A stretch of 64,000 bases of DNA, from positions 23,162,256-23,226,255 of the forward strand of contig CM046836.1 in assembly GCA_025618425.1 (NCBI GenBank), given 5' to 3'. Of this stretch, positions 10,922-22,344 are shown piece after piece. Source of the stretch: Heliocidaris tuberculata. Lineage: Eukaryota; Echinodermata; Echinoidea; Camarodonta; Echinometridae. The notes under the pieces are model-generated. The model was given only the letters and a program-made list of their open reading frames with translations. It was not told where the DNA came from and searched no databases. Each line of letters opens with the position of its first letter. Positions within the stretch are counted from its first letter, which is position 1. The position numbers and the translations under genes were made by a program.

Positions 10922-11630
10922 GACTGGTATGGAAAGAAAGGAGGTGGAGAGGTAGGAGGAGAAGGAGGAGGAAAGATAAGAATGAATGATCATTTATGTA
11001 TCTAATACTTTACAGGGTGTACTATCAAAGCAGAAACTCGACGTCCTGCATCGGTGAGTAAGTGCATCTCTTGTTGTACGACGTGATAATAGGCATGAGA
11101 CTGGTTTAGGCAAAGAAACAAAATGTAAGAGGGGGAAGGAATGTGAAAACCCTGATAACAAGTAAGAAATTAAAAGGAGACGCATAATAAGAAAAAAGGG
11201 AGAAGTAGAAGAAAATATAGAAATAGAGGAAGAGGTTGATGAAGCTGAAGAAATTCAGAAGGGGAACGGGAAGATGAGAAAAGTTAAAAGAAGAAAAAAA
11301 AAACAGACATACAAAAAGACAGCAGATCTAGATGCATAAAAAGAGAGAGAGAGAGAAAAAAAAAATCAGCATTGGTGGGTAGAGATTTGTATTCCCACGG
11401 AGGTGGGAGTTAAAACCATGACATTTTGATGTAAAGCCACGAGAAGATGGATGCGGTTGGCAAGTTAGGATGATACCGTCTAGATAATGCATGGCCCGTG
11501 GCGATCTAGGTCTGTTATTGCATTAGGTAGGCGTGCGACATCCATATGAATACAAACAACAGGTGAATACGAAATATATTGTTATAGACGTTGTTATTGG
11601 CGCAACCTTTCGACCTTTCGAATATATTAA
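10919..11630. other. Purine-rich stretch without gene
   Basis: The plus strand is strongly A/G biased near 10930-10980 and 11180-11370, including a GAGAGA run at 11343-11356. No coding potential was recognised. Confidence 0.5.
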
Positions 11631-11670
11631 TGCACGTTGCACTTGCACGATGCACGTTGCACTTGCACGA
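11631..11670. repeat. Perfect 20-bp tandem duplication
   Basis: TGCACGTTGCACTTGCACGA occurs twice back to back and is followed by TGCG, the start of a possible third unit. Confidence 0.85.
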
Positions 11671-11712
11671 TGCGTTATTTCGACTGCGTTTTTTTACCCA
11701 TACGCTAACTAA

Positions 11713-11849
11713 GGGGGCGCTTCAATAAGTGTCTTGTCGGTGATTTTTACCGACAAATTTGCTCTCAGCCAATCAGAAGCAAGGATTTCAGTAACGTATA
11801 ACGGTTATTGCACCTTGTCATTGATGACAAGTTTTATGAAACAGGGCTC
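11713..11849. mobile_element. Short palindromic MITE, relative of 14327-14464
   Basis: Starts GGGGGCGCTTCAATAAGTG then CTTGTCGGTGATTTTTACCG. The interior GCTCTCAGCCAATCAGA and AAGGATTTCAGTA matches the element at 14327. The right end, ACAAGTTTTATGAAACAGG, is its decayed inverted partner. Confidence 0.55.
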
Positions 11850-12309
11850 AGGTCTCTAAAGGAAATTAGTGGATGCGCAGGTTCACTTTATCTACGATCT
11901 CAAGATGTCACTTTAAAATGGCGAGTCAAAGACTGCGCCAGTAGCTGACGTAGTACTACGTCAGTAAATGATATACTATGGGCATTAAAAGAGAATCTTT
12001 ATAGGCATGGCAAGACAATTTTGAGGGGGGATCATTAAGAATTTAGAGGAATGTTAAAATTGGCCTGAATAGAATGAGTAAACAAAAAGCTGAAATTAAA
12101 AGAAAAGATCAACTTTCAGGATAAACCTGACAAGGAATAAGAAGGTTATGAGGTTTTTTTTTTTAAATACGGATTATCTCTAATTTGCAATTTAGTGTGT
12201 AATGTAAAAAAAAAGGAGATAATTATGCCATGTTTTACTTCTATTTAAGCAAAGTTTATGAAGGGTCAATTTACCCTGTTAAATTGTACTTGTTTTGTTC
12301 CCTTTTGCC

Positions 12310-12519
12310 TTAAGAAAATTGTAAATAGGGTTTAAACCAACCATGGTTTAAACCCCCTCCTGGGTTTTTTAAAGCGTACGTGCGCACGGAATCCGATCCA
12401 ATCATATATTTTCTTTGAGCGCGGGCATGGGCAATGTGCGCTTATTTACGGTTATTTTAGTACGCTTACGGAGGTTTAAACCTTACCCATAGTTTAAACC
12501 TCCTTTGTGAATTCGGGCC
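12310..12519. mobile_element. Inverted-repeat element with GTTTAAAC doublets
   Basis: The left side has GGGTTTAAACCAACC then ATGGTTTAAACCCC. The right side has GAGGTTTAAACCTTACCC then ATAGTTTAAACCTCC. The right outer end reads GGCCCGAATTCACAAAGGAG on the minus strand, similar to the GGGCCCGTTGCACAAAA end at 21294. Confidence 0.5.
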
Positions 12520-12539
12520 ATAGTTTCTTTTATTCTCTT

Positions 12540-12561
12540 TTTTTTTTTTTTTTTTTTTTTT
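12540..12561. repeat. Poly-T tract
   Basis: Uninterrupted T run next to the inverted-repeat element at 12310-12519. Confidence 0.85.
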
Positions 12562-13002
12562 GAGCGCTAGCTAGTTCTGCGAACTGCAAACATTTATTCC
12601 TTCAATACCTCACCAGTTTAATGGGATCGCTGGGAGATTCCAATCGTTTTCTTGGGGATTAACCATCCATTAGCCTCTTTTCATATTAAACCCGAGATTA
12701 GCTGACTTTTTCAGCCGTGATATGTTGCCACTCAACCAGAAATTCAGGATTTGTCTGCCATCATTCAAGCCGAACATGGCCACCATTTCATTGTAGTTAT
12801 ATCAAAAGTAAGGTCAGCCTTCTGATAGACCATGCATTCATTTTCAAACAACTCAAGTATTAAAAATGATATGATTTAACGTTCCATAGAAGTAAATATC
12901 TCATCGTAAAAAAGTAAAATCACCTTTTTAAGTAGAAAGTATAATTCAGGTCACTCAGAGCCTTAGCTTAACTCTTGTACATGGGTATTTCCAGAAATGA
13001 GT
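12562..13002. other. No feature recognised
   Basis: Mixed sequence between the poly-T tract and the MITE at 13003. No coding frame or repeat partner was found. Confidence 0.4.
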
Positions 13003-13240
13003 GTCCCAATTTGTGACATTCTTGGTGTCCAAAACGCACAGGTTTTCGTGGCTCTGAGTGTAAGATGCCAAATCGTGGAGTAAAACTGCAAAGTGATTCT
13101 GAGCGTAACATTGCATCTTCACTGTTAGAATAGTACAATGTACTCAATCTTACTCCACTATTTGTCTCTATACCCAGAGCCGCAAAAAACCAGTGTGTTT
13201 CAAATGTAAGCGGGACACCAAGAATGTCACAAATTGGGAC
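13003..13240. mobile_element. Palindromic MITE with perfect 28-bp terminal repeats
   Basis: Bases 13003-13030 (starting GTCCCAATTTGTGACATTC) are the exact reverse complement of 13213-13240. Symmetry continues inward: TTTTCGTGGCTCTGAG on the left pairs with CAGAGCCGCAAAA on the right. The perfect arms suggest recent activity. The right end abuts a hAT-like insertion. Confidence 0.75.
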
Positions 13241-13611
13241 CAACGTTGCCAGAGTTGGCAGAATTCTGCTTTCTGGCATAATTTTGACCGCTTTAGCCTC
13301 TAGCATTATGCTAGGCATAATTTGACAAAATTTAGCAGAATTTTAGCATAATTCTGGTGTTTCTATTTCTTTGCTTGTCAGAGTATTTTTGAGTAAAAAG
13401 TGAAGTCCCCCCAAAAATGCTGATAACCTTTTTTTTTTTTTTTTTTTTTTTTTGTTGCTTATCAGAGGATTTTTGAGTAAAAAAGTCCCTTTTTTTTTTG
13501 CTTGTCAGAGAATTTTTGAGTACAATTTTGATTTAGCAGTAAAATATTTGATTTAGCAGAATTTTCGCTGCTCGCTAGCAGAATAGTTTTTTTTTTTCGC
13601 TGGCCACACTG
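13241..13611. mobile_element. hAT-like MITE with 8-bp target duplication
   Basis: The ends are CAACGTTGCCAGAG on the left and CAGTGTGGCCAGCG (reverse complement of the right end). The 8-bp flank ATTGGGAC occurs at both 13233-13240 and 13612-13619, as expected for a hAT insertion. The left flank is also the last 8 bases of the MITE at 13003-13240, so this element landed at its edge. The interior has three copies of a GCTTGTCAGAGAATTTTTGAG-like module (from about 13373, 13457 and 13500) separated by poly-T. Confidence 0.75.
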
Positions 13612-13619
13612 ATTGGGAC

Positions 13620-14326
13620 CCACATGTCTACATCATTTGACAGCTAAAGATAGCTGCTGGGACCTTGCTAATATTTGAAACCAGTTGTTGTATTTTTACC
13701 GTAACGGTACTTTTCCAGAGAATACTTGTATAGGATCATGTTTTTTGTTTTTTTTATCAACACCTTTTAAAAATTAAAGTTAAAATTTAATGTACTGAAT
13801 CATCGAAATGTGTGTCGAATTTGAAACTATAAAACCATGTGAGTTTGCATTCCTTTCATATGGTTTGAATATGCCGACAATGTTTTTAAATATCTACAAA
13901 AAAAGGGGGCGGGGACGAAAGGAATCATACTAGGATATTAAGAGACAGGAAATTTTTTATCGCAGCCATCATAGGTTGATAATCTTGAAAACAATGTCAG
14001 GTATTTAGACTTTTATTGGTTTGCGTGATTTACATAACAATAAAAACAACAACAATCACATCATAATCAAACAAACTAATCGAAGACATGATAGAGCATT
14101 AGCAATATTTTGCGAAAAACACCTAAACGGTGGGTAACAATCTTCTACTAGGACTGTCTACAATGATTGGTAAAGAAGTTGCTAGCTGAAAATTTAGGGC
14201 ATCGTCAATGACGGGATGGATGGGGGGGGGGGGGTGCGCGCAAACATTTGTTTTTCTTCAAAAATAAAGAAACATTGTCCCTGCTTCCTTTCCTCTTCTC
14301 AAAGTTCTCAGTCTTCCCCCTGTACA
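13620..14326. other. No gene seen; G tract near 14222
   Basis: AT-rich sequence with a G run near 14222-14234. No family was recognised. Confidence 0.4.
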
Positions 14327-14464
14327 GGGGAGCATTTCATCAAGCGTTTTGTCAGTGATTTTTACTGACAAATCTGCTCTCAGCCAATCAGATGCAAGGA
14401 TTTCAGTAGCTTATAACAGTTGACGGTAAAAATCACTGACAAAACGCTTGATGAAACACTCCCC
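14327..14464. mobile_element. Near-perfect hairpin MITE of 138 bp
   Basis: The left end is GGGGAGCATTTCATCAAGCG followed by TTTTGTCAGTGATTTTTACTG. The right end, reverse complemented, is GGGGAGTGTTTCATCAAGCG followed by TTTTGTCAGTGATTTTTACCG. The centre contains CTCTCAGCCAATCAGATGC. The element would fold into a single long hairpin. Confidence 0.75.
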
Positions 14465-15350
14465 AGGAACTACCCGTGTTTACCCTCTCAGTCTTTATAA
14501 TTACCATCGTAATTTTTGTCATTTTCTTCTTCGACAACGCCCATCTTCCTTTCGTGTTATAATATCATTTTAGCTCGTTACTCGGAAAACCGCCTTTCGG
14601 GTTAATTTCCGCGAAACACTTTTCCTCTTTGTTATTCTTTTTTTGTTTCTACTGGTAAACCTGATAAACATATTTACCTTTAAGGTGTCTTGTCTTATTT
14701 ACCTTCCACAAAGAAATCATCTCTACATAAATCCCTGTGTCTCAACCTTTCCCATTATTGGGTCTGTTTTTAGGCCTACATCATCTTGTCATTCTTCTTT
14801 TTTGTTCATTGCATATATGCTGACCTTAATCTCCTATTGTATCAGACATCGTATGTTAATATCTGGTCATCCCATTTTCCCCCTCCCATTCATTAGCATG
14901 TTTGCTTATAACCTGCATCCGCTAGTTTTCTTACCCCTTTTTCTCCATCCACTTCTCGCCCAAAATATTATTGACGCGTCATGCAGTGTATATCATCGTA
15001 GATAATGGATGACCCGGCTTATAAACACCATTAATGTGCATTGAATAACACGGTATCACGGCCCACATTTAACATATTCTGATACAAAAAGAAAAAAAAA
15101 AAAGAAAAAAAGAAAAAGAAAGATAAATGTCGGGGCAACATTTTAAGAAAAAGGCTCGTGTCTCCAGTTTTGCCAATCACCATGGCAACACTATTCTACG
15201 GTTTCAATCTACCTGACATCTGAAACTTTGGAGGAGAATAGCCTGCTTAAACGAACGTCAGCTCAGGTGAAACAAGCTCTCGAAGGAGACACGTTTTACC
15301 CGATATTGGATGGGACAATGGAAAAAAAAAACCTGAAGGGATGTATAAAG
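14465..15350. other. Pyrimidine-rich DNA, no gene
   Basis: The T/C-rich plus strand explains a 120-residue hydrophobic open frame at 14643-15005, which has no family resemblance. An A-rich run lies near 15086-15125. Confidence 0.45.
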
Positions 15351-15753
15351 TACAATACAGAGAGAGAGAGTGAGAGACAGAGAGAGACACACAGAGAGAA
15401 GAATATAATATATATAGTCGAGATGGAGAAAGAGGTAGAGAGAAAACATCAGTGGAGATAGATTAAAAACAGGTGGAAGGAACCAGAGAAATAGAGAGGG
15501 GGCGAGAGAAAGAGGGAGAGGAGTCGTAAGGCAGGAGGAGGTTGAGGATGTGAAAGAGGGGAGGGAGAACGAGGGGAGGGTGAGAGAGAAGATGGGGAGA
15601 GAATACTATTCCAGCGAAAATATAGAGAAAGATGATAAAACAAAACGGCAGAGAGACAATATGATGCAAATAAGCAAATGTAGCTTACATGTAAGCATAG
15701 AGAGAGAGAGAGAGAGAGAAAGAGAAAGAAAGTGTGTGTGTGTTTGTGAGAGG

Positions 15754-15792
<39 letters not shown>

Positions 15793-15830
15793 GAGAATGT
15801 GAGAGAGGAGGGACTGATAGACATACATCC
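15350..15830. repeat. GA-rich microsatellite region
   Basis: Several (GA)n and (GAGAGAC)n blocks, the purest at 15700-15718 and 15758-15789, with a short (GT)n insert at 15731-15744. The open frames here are repeat translations. Confidence 0.85.
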
Positions 15831-16580
15831 AGAGAGACAGACAATTTAGTAGCAGTGACAGTGGCAATAAGAATGAACGATAATTCCATTGAAATGCATT
15901 TGGATTAATTGCTATAGTTTTGGGGGCGCTGCGTCTGTGTGTTCCACAGCTTTGCAAAGTACATCAGAAATTCTAAACCTGCTCAAATTGACTATCAACC
16001 ATCACCATCTTGTAAACAGTCTGCCATCACGGCAGTGATGTACCATGAGATGTTTCGAAATTAATAGCAGTCCTGGATGTTTGCTATATGTCATAAATGT
16101 GTCTCCTGCGCCGTACGCCCTTTTTGGGTTTGGCATCGATTGATTAAAAAAAGGAGCTTTCAATTCATGTATGCATTTTTTTTGTAGTGATCTTGAAGAT
16201 TTGAAAGAAAGAAAAACAAAAATCATTTTCGTATTCGATTTTACCAAACTTTCACCCACCGTGCTCTTCAATCAATGCTCTTCTTATATTGCAATCAACT
16301 TGTCTTCAGAATAAGACTTCCTTTTGTAAAGTTGCGTCGTTATTAGTATGTAGTACACCGACCCTTCCATCTAATCGGGGAAATGTACCTATAAGATACA
16401 TTTCCCTGCTCTAACTCCTCTCTCTCTCTTCTCTCTCCCACCCCCCCCCCCCCCCTCTCTCCATTATCTCACTGTGTCTCTCTCCTTCTCTCCCTCTTTC
16501 TGTTTTTTTTTTTTTAGCTTTCAGTATTGCCTTTGTCGTCTATTATGTCTCTCTGATCTCAGGGCAGGGCTCCCTTGTAT
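15831..16580. other. No gene; CT and C tracts near 16408-16500
   Basis: Unremarkable sequence followed by TCTCTC and poly-C runs leading into the TA microsatellite. Confidence 0.45.
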
Positions 16581-16581
16581 G

Positions 16582-17399
<818 letters not shown>

Positions 17400-17400
<1 letters not shown>

Positions 17401-18060
17401 CCTCAATTTTTCCTTCGTCCTATTCTTGTTCCTTTTCCTTTTCCTCCTCCCCCTTTTTTCTATTCGTGTTCAACTGTTTTATTGGCATTTGATTGGAGGC
17501 ACGTGTCCCTGTGCCTCCCCATAGCTACGCAACCTGCACGGATTCTACGACTTCTGGAAGTACGAGAGTCCTCCCATGTGAAATCTTGATGTTGTTGATA
17601 CGACGATCATGCCCTGATATTAGTGATAAGCTAACAATGTTTGCACGAGACTGCCATGTTTTATCACATGATGTGCTTACTTTTTTTCTTCTTCTTCTTT
17701 CCGGTATTGAGGGTTCTTATGAAATGGTGTTGCCCATTTGCTGACGTCATAGACCTTGATTTTTACAGACGCCAGTCTGAGATGTTTTCTGGTGATTACT
17801 TCGTTAAGAAGCAAGGAACTCCCTCCATCCATCACACTCCTTTCCATCTCCATCGCACTCTGTCTCTCTGCCCTTCTCCTTCGTTTCATCTCCCCCCTCT
17901 CTTTCTCTCTTCATACCTTCCCTGTCTCTATCTCTGCCTGTATGTAACTATCTCTTTATTTCTTTACCTTTTTAACCGTATATCTCTCTCACTTACTCTC
18001 CTCATCTATTTTCACATTTTTTTAAATTTCTCATTCTTTCCCTGTCGATCTCTCGTTTTT
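17400..18060. other. Pyrimidine-rich stretch without gene
   Basis: The plus strand is rich in TTCC and CTCT. The open frames on both strands lack domains and vary in composition with the low-complexity sequence. Confidence 0.45.
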
Positions 18061-18073
18061 TGTTTTCCTTTCT

Positions 18074-18460
18074 TAATGATAATAATAATAATAATAAACC
18101 GTTCTTGTATAGAGCATATCACATTATAGTCCCTATGCGCTTTACCTCTTCACCCCCCCCCCCCCTCTCTCTCTCTCCATATGAAACTCTGTCTTGTCAC
18201 ATTTCCATAGCTCTCATTTGCATGACGTACATCTTGTCTAATTCATGTTCATACAGTTTTTTCCTGTATCCCCCCCCCCCCCTATAATAACTGTTTTTAT
18301 ATACTGTAGCGCCTTTCCAATTCCAGTGCACTTTTACCCCGGTCATTGGAGTCATTGACCTTCCACCTGCATGGGAGTATTTCAGTCTGGCGGCCATTTT
18401 ACTGGCGCACGTAACGTAATGCTAATAAAAGCACTGGGCAGTTTCCATGTGCAGTAGGTG
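18074..18460 (+). repeat. SINE or LINE tail-like pieces
   Basis: A (TAATAA)n run is followed by TGTATAGAGCATATCACA and CTATGCGCTTTAC. Further on, TGTAGCGCCTTTCC is followed by GGTCATTGGAGTCATTGACC. The first motif set resembles the common invertebrate tail with a gcgc...gcgctttac pattern, also seen near 63600. C runs lie at 18151-18163 and 18271-18281. Confidence 0.35.
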
Positions 18461-18723
18461 ATAATCCGCTGATACCAAACTTGGTGCAAAACACTGGACT
18501 GTTTGGAGCCAGAAGGGCGTTTAGTCCCACCATTCGTACAGAGTGAAGCGAAGCAATATTATATATTTAGAATGATAAGGGCGTGCTTGGGCTCGAAACC
18601 ACGGCCTTTCCACCCCCAAAATCAAGTAATGAAACCAGTCGACTTCGGTTTTTCTGATATCCTGATAGATCCCTCCCTTTCCCATGTACATGTATGTCAA
18701 ACCAGAAAGTAGGCTTCATGCGG

Positions 18724-18761
<38 letters not shown>

Positions 18762-18974
18762 GACCTTGGGAATATAATTATGAGCATGTGTATAGGACCC
18801 TGATGTAACCTCTGTTTCAATATACCGAAGCAACGGGGAAAAAAACTTGGCCACTAATAATCGCACTCCTACAGTCACAACCATTACATCTTGTGGCTAT
18901 CAGAGAACTAGCTCTCTAACCCCGTATGATAGAGTCAGCGCACAATATTTAGAGAAATTCAGCGACCAACTTAA
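18461..18974. other. No gene; poly-T tract at about 18728-18758
   Basis: A T run of about 30 bases. GGAGCCAGAAGGGCGTTTA at 18504 matches one arm of the palindrome at 53280-53336. Confidence 0.5.
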
Positions 18975-19568
18975 ACGGAAATCCAAACTTAATGTCAAGT
19001 TGCTCTGAAGTAAAGAGGAAAAGTCAGAGAAGCAGATTGGTGAAAGTTTGAACGAAATCGGACAAGTAATAAGAAAGTTATGAATTTTTGAACGTTGTAA
19101 TCACTATACATTATGGGAATTTCAAATTGGCCGGATAGGTAATGTCACTGTGATGTAGTTGCGGACAAAGAGTCCCCCTTTCGCTCCAACATACGAAATA
19201 ACTAAAATGTAATTTTCTTCAAAATGTCTTACTCACCAGGATCTTTTTTCTTTCATGAGGACCTATAGCAGTATGCTGTCTACAATATGTTTTGAGTACT
19301 GCCCCGAGGGTAAAGGAGCTCCGGAGAAAACCGCAAATTAATGCTATTTTTGAGTATGACAAACGGGAGAGTTGTCCAGAAGTATGTCACAGTTATCGAC
19401 TCACCAAATTGCCAGTATGAGATTCACACAGATGGATAGTGATCTCATTTTTCAAACATCCATAACTGTTTTATTCCTTGCCCGATTTTTTTCAAACTTT
19501 CACCATCGTATTCTTCTTATTTTCCTGCTTTCACACAAATCATCTTATTACAAAGGTTGGATTCCCCT
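18975..19568. mobile_element. TTAA MITE of the AGGGAAATCC family, copy 1
   Basis: Flanked by TTAA at 18971-18974 and 19569-19572. The left arm has GGAAATCC, AGAGAAGCAGATTGGTG and GAAAGTTTGAACGAAATCGG. The right arm, reverse complemented, has GAATCCAACCTTTG and the GAAAGTTTGAA...ATCGGGCAAGGAATAA block. The middle contains AATTTCAAATTGGCCG and GTACTGCCCCGAGGGTAAA. The same order recurs at 24674 and 46906. Confidence 0.75.
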
Positions 19569-19572
19569 TTAA

Positions 19573-20261
19573 CAATGTCATTGGGAAAAAAAAATTAGTG
19601 CAGTATGCTAGCTGGCATGTCACTAGAAGCGATCACTAGGGAAATTTCCCTGATATTGCCATACTTGTATCGTCCTCCTTGTATTTCACAATCAGTTTTA
19701 GCCAGGCAATTAACCACGTTCTCCCTCTTCACATGTTGGAGAAAACCGTAGATGATGCATTAGACTCATTGCCAATTATCTTCAGCGGCGGCTTTTATTA
19801 GATCTTTTAACGAGATTTGTTTACCTGGATTCTTCAAAGTTCTTTGTATTATCAGTGAATACCATTAGCAAACTTAACGTGCCCACCAGTGAAGGTCTGT
19901 TTGTATTATCCCAAACTTACCAGAGTAACCCTGTTAAGCCGTAGATACGGACCGGTCTTCTTACGTAGCACACTCAACCAACTTCAGAAGAACCGCTCCG
20001 TAAGGCAAAAATCATCATCATTGAATTCCTATAAACCTACATCACGATGAATGAACGCTTTCCGATCTCTCGCACCATAGACCTACTCTAGTAGGTCCAT
20101 GCTCGCACCAAGTTCCCAGTAATATCCAAGTGGGCCAGGAGTTTCGCTGCGTGTGAGATTCATACACAGATTTGTTGCTGAATCCACCAAGTCCGGTGTC
20201 TACGGACTATGAAGCAATACGCATGAAAATAGCTGAGAGTATGCCCTTAAAATGGACGTCG

Positions 20262-20262
<1 letters not shown>
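19573..20262. other. No feature recognised
   Basis: Mixed sequence. One small palindrome, GACCTACTCTAGTAGGTC, lies near 20080. No coding evidence. Confidence 0.4.
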
Positions 20263-20336
<74 letters not shown>

Positions 20337-20345
20337 TATATATAT
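20263..20345. repeat. TA microsatellite
   Basis: (TA)n of about 65 bases, then a degenerate TATTATATATTATATATAT end. Confidence 0.95.
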
Positions 20346-20411
20346 GAAAATACTTGCCAAAACTAAAATCGTACACGTGGTTAAAATATCAGATATGGTG
20401 CCTTTGTACAA

Positions 20412-20615
20412 ATGAATACACCGCTTTGGAATAATAGGAACGTGGTCATGTATAGGACCACCCGAGTCAATAACGACCTTTTCGAATTACGCCATCGGTA
20501 CAATGTTAACACTCCCCATATCTTGTTTGCGCGTCTCGAGTACTTCTTTAGTAGACTGGTAATTGTAGATTTTCGACTATCAAGATCATTTAGGGCGTGC
20601 ATTAGAGAGGTTTAG
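20412..20615 (+). other. Unrecognised 67-residue open frame
   Basis: The predicted peptide begins MNTPLWNNRNVVMYR and is Arg/Asn/Phe-rich with mixed composition, unlike the repeat-derived frames. I do not recognise a family, and there is no splice or promoter evidence. It could be a decayed transposon fragment or chance. Confidence 0.12.
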
Positions 20616-21059
20616 TAGCATGGTCAATTTAAGAGACTTTATAGAGGAATACCACAACGCTTTGTACGATCGACTAGTTTTTATTGCCTCTTTTGAAGGG
20701 CCTTTGTCGGTTTGGAGCGATTTTGTCGGGACTGCGATGATCAGTTCTTTTAACGAAGTGTTATTTTGACTGCGACTCTGGATACATTATACATGACTAC
20801 ATGTACCCCTTTTCTGCAGTTCTGCCATGTCTAGACTGTATTCTGTCCTACCCAAAATGTTTTGAGGTGAGTTTTGGATGTCCTGCAATTGGGAGGAGTC
20901 ACAGAATATCATCATTTTTATAATGTAAAGTTCTGGCATTTATTTCTAAGATGCTAATTAGTAATTGTGTTATTATTTAGACGTGAAGGGTTGCTTCACT
21001 TGGCCATAAGCATCTGAAAAATAATAATTCCAGAATGATTGATTAAACAGGAAGAAGAT

Positions 21060-21286
21060 GTGTGTGTGTGTGTTTGTGTGTGTGGGTGTGTGTGCGTGGG
21101 TGGGTGTGTGTGTGTGTAATTGAGTTTTGAAAGACGTGTATAAGTTATTTACGTCTGGGACCGACCTTTATCGTCACCATCCGAAAGACGTGACTGGGAT
21201 TCGAACCTGGGTCCGATCAGAGTCAGCTTGTAGGCGAATACAAAGAGTTGCCTGTAGACGTTACCGCTAGACCAACTTTTGATCCC
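21060..21286 (-). repeat. tRNA-derived SINE
   Basis: On the minus strand the head starts at about 21286 with GGGATCAAAAGTTGG. An A-box-like TGGTCTAGCGG follows and then a B-box GGTTCGAATCC. Next come CACGTCTTTCGGATGGTGAC and GGTCGGTCCCAGACG, resembling invertebrate SINE bodies, and the tail is a (CA)n repeat (21060-21117 on the plus strand). The 3' part does not pair with the 5' end as an acceptor stem, so it is not a functional tRNA gene. Confidence 0.55.
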
Positions 21287-21293
21287 TAGATCA

Positions 21294-21440
21294 GGGGCCC
21301 GTTGCACAAAACTTGCGTTCGAACGCAACCCAGGAAAATCAAACACAACTATATTTTCAGCCAATCAGAAGTGCACATTAAGGACTAGCGTTTGATTTTT
21401 AGGAGTTGCGATTAAACGCAGGTTTTGTGCAACGGGCCCC
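21294..21440. mobile_element. Palindromic MITE of 147 bp with GGGGCCCGTTGCACAAAA ends
   Basis: The left end GGGGCCCGTTGCACAAAACT continues TGCGTTCGAACGCAAC. The right end, reverse complemented, reads GGGGCCCGTTGCACAAAACC continuing TGCGTTTAATCGCAAC. The centre has TTTTCAGCCAATCAGAAG. It directly follows the SINE head. Confidence 0.7.
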
Positions 21441-21639
21441 AGAAGGGGTTTTTTATGTTTATTGTTGTACTGTGTCTACGACTGAAGATGGAACAGTTTG
21501 TTTACAGATAGTTCATGTACATGTACGTGCGTATATGTGTACACCTGACACTGAACATGGATGTGACTCAATATACAAATGTAGATTTCATATTGTATAT
21601 TGTATATTGTATATTCTATTATGTTTATTGTTTATTGTA

Positions 21640-22161
21640 CTAGGTGTAAAAAAACACACACACACGCACCCACCCACACACAAATTGACACTTTTGATTG
21701 TTTAATAGCTCAAAGTGTTGTCTAGTATCGGACTGAGATTTTCAAAATATAAAACTAAAGGATGTCAAATTTATTTGGAAGAAGTTTTGTGAAATTCTCT
21801 TCATTAATATTCTTAAAATATTGCTCTGAATATTTCATTAGATTTTCATTTTCTGAAAATTTGAGACCACAGAATCTGTGTGTGTGTGTGTGTGTGTCAA
21901 TAGTCATATTAATCAGAGCACCACAATGGTCATTGCTATCCAGTGTCATTAATGATTCATGACTCTGGGTTAAAAGAGGTGCTCTGGAATTTCAGCTCCA
22001 GTGCACAAAGGCCATTGTTGTGCTATGAGTTAATTACTGATACACACATATTTTGTGGCCATGTTTTTTTTCAAAAATTCAGATACGAGTTATAACTTTT
22101 GAGTTATTAACAAACAAAAGTGTCAGATGTATTTGTGTTTGTTGTTTTTTTTTACACCTAG
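21640..22161. mobile_element. TA-flanked inverted-repeat element, 522 bp
   Basis: The ends are CTAGGTGTAAAAAAACA on the left and the same motif, CTAGGTGTAAAAAAAAACA, on the minus strand of the right end. Each is flanked by TA (21638-21639 and 22162-22163). A second inner block, TGACACTTTTG followed by TTGTT and AATA, is also mirrored. A (TG)n run lies near 21878-21897. TA duplication fits the Tc1/mariner group. Confidence 0.6.
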
Positions 22162-22344
22162 TATAATGTACCCTCCTTTGCCAAAAGTATTGTAACATAT
22201 ACACATGCATTACACAGGAGGCACTTTATTACATGTAATTAAGCGATGTTTTAATGAATTTCTCGTACATAATTTAAGGTCTTATTATTAGGTACATTTC
22301 ATCGACATGTCAAGAATTATTTTTCATGTAAAGTTCATTAAGTT

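Noticed and set aside
10702..10993. Cys/Val-rich minus-strand frames
   Set aside because: They are the translation of the AC microsatellite.
14643..15005. 120-residue hydrophobic plus-strand frame
   Set aside because: T/C-rich sequence produces hydrophobic codons; there is no domain, splice or promoter support.
16376..16408. Hairpin GGGAAATGTA...TACATTTCCC resembling a terminator
   Set aside because: The window is animal DNA without an adjacent gene, so a bacterial-type terminator makes no sense.
21190..21286. tRNA gene on the minus strand
   Set aside because: A and B boxes are good, but the ends do not form an acceptor stem and a SINE body with a CA tail follows.
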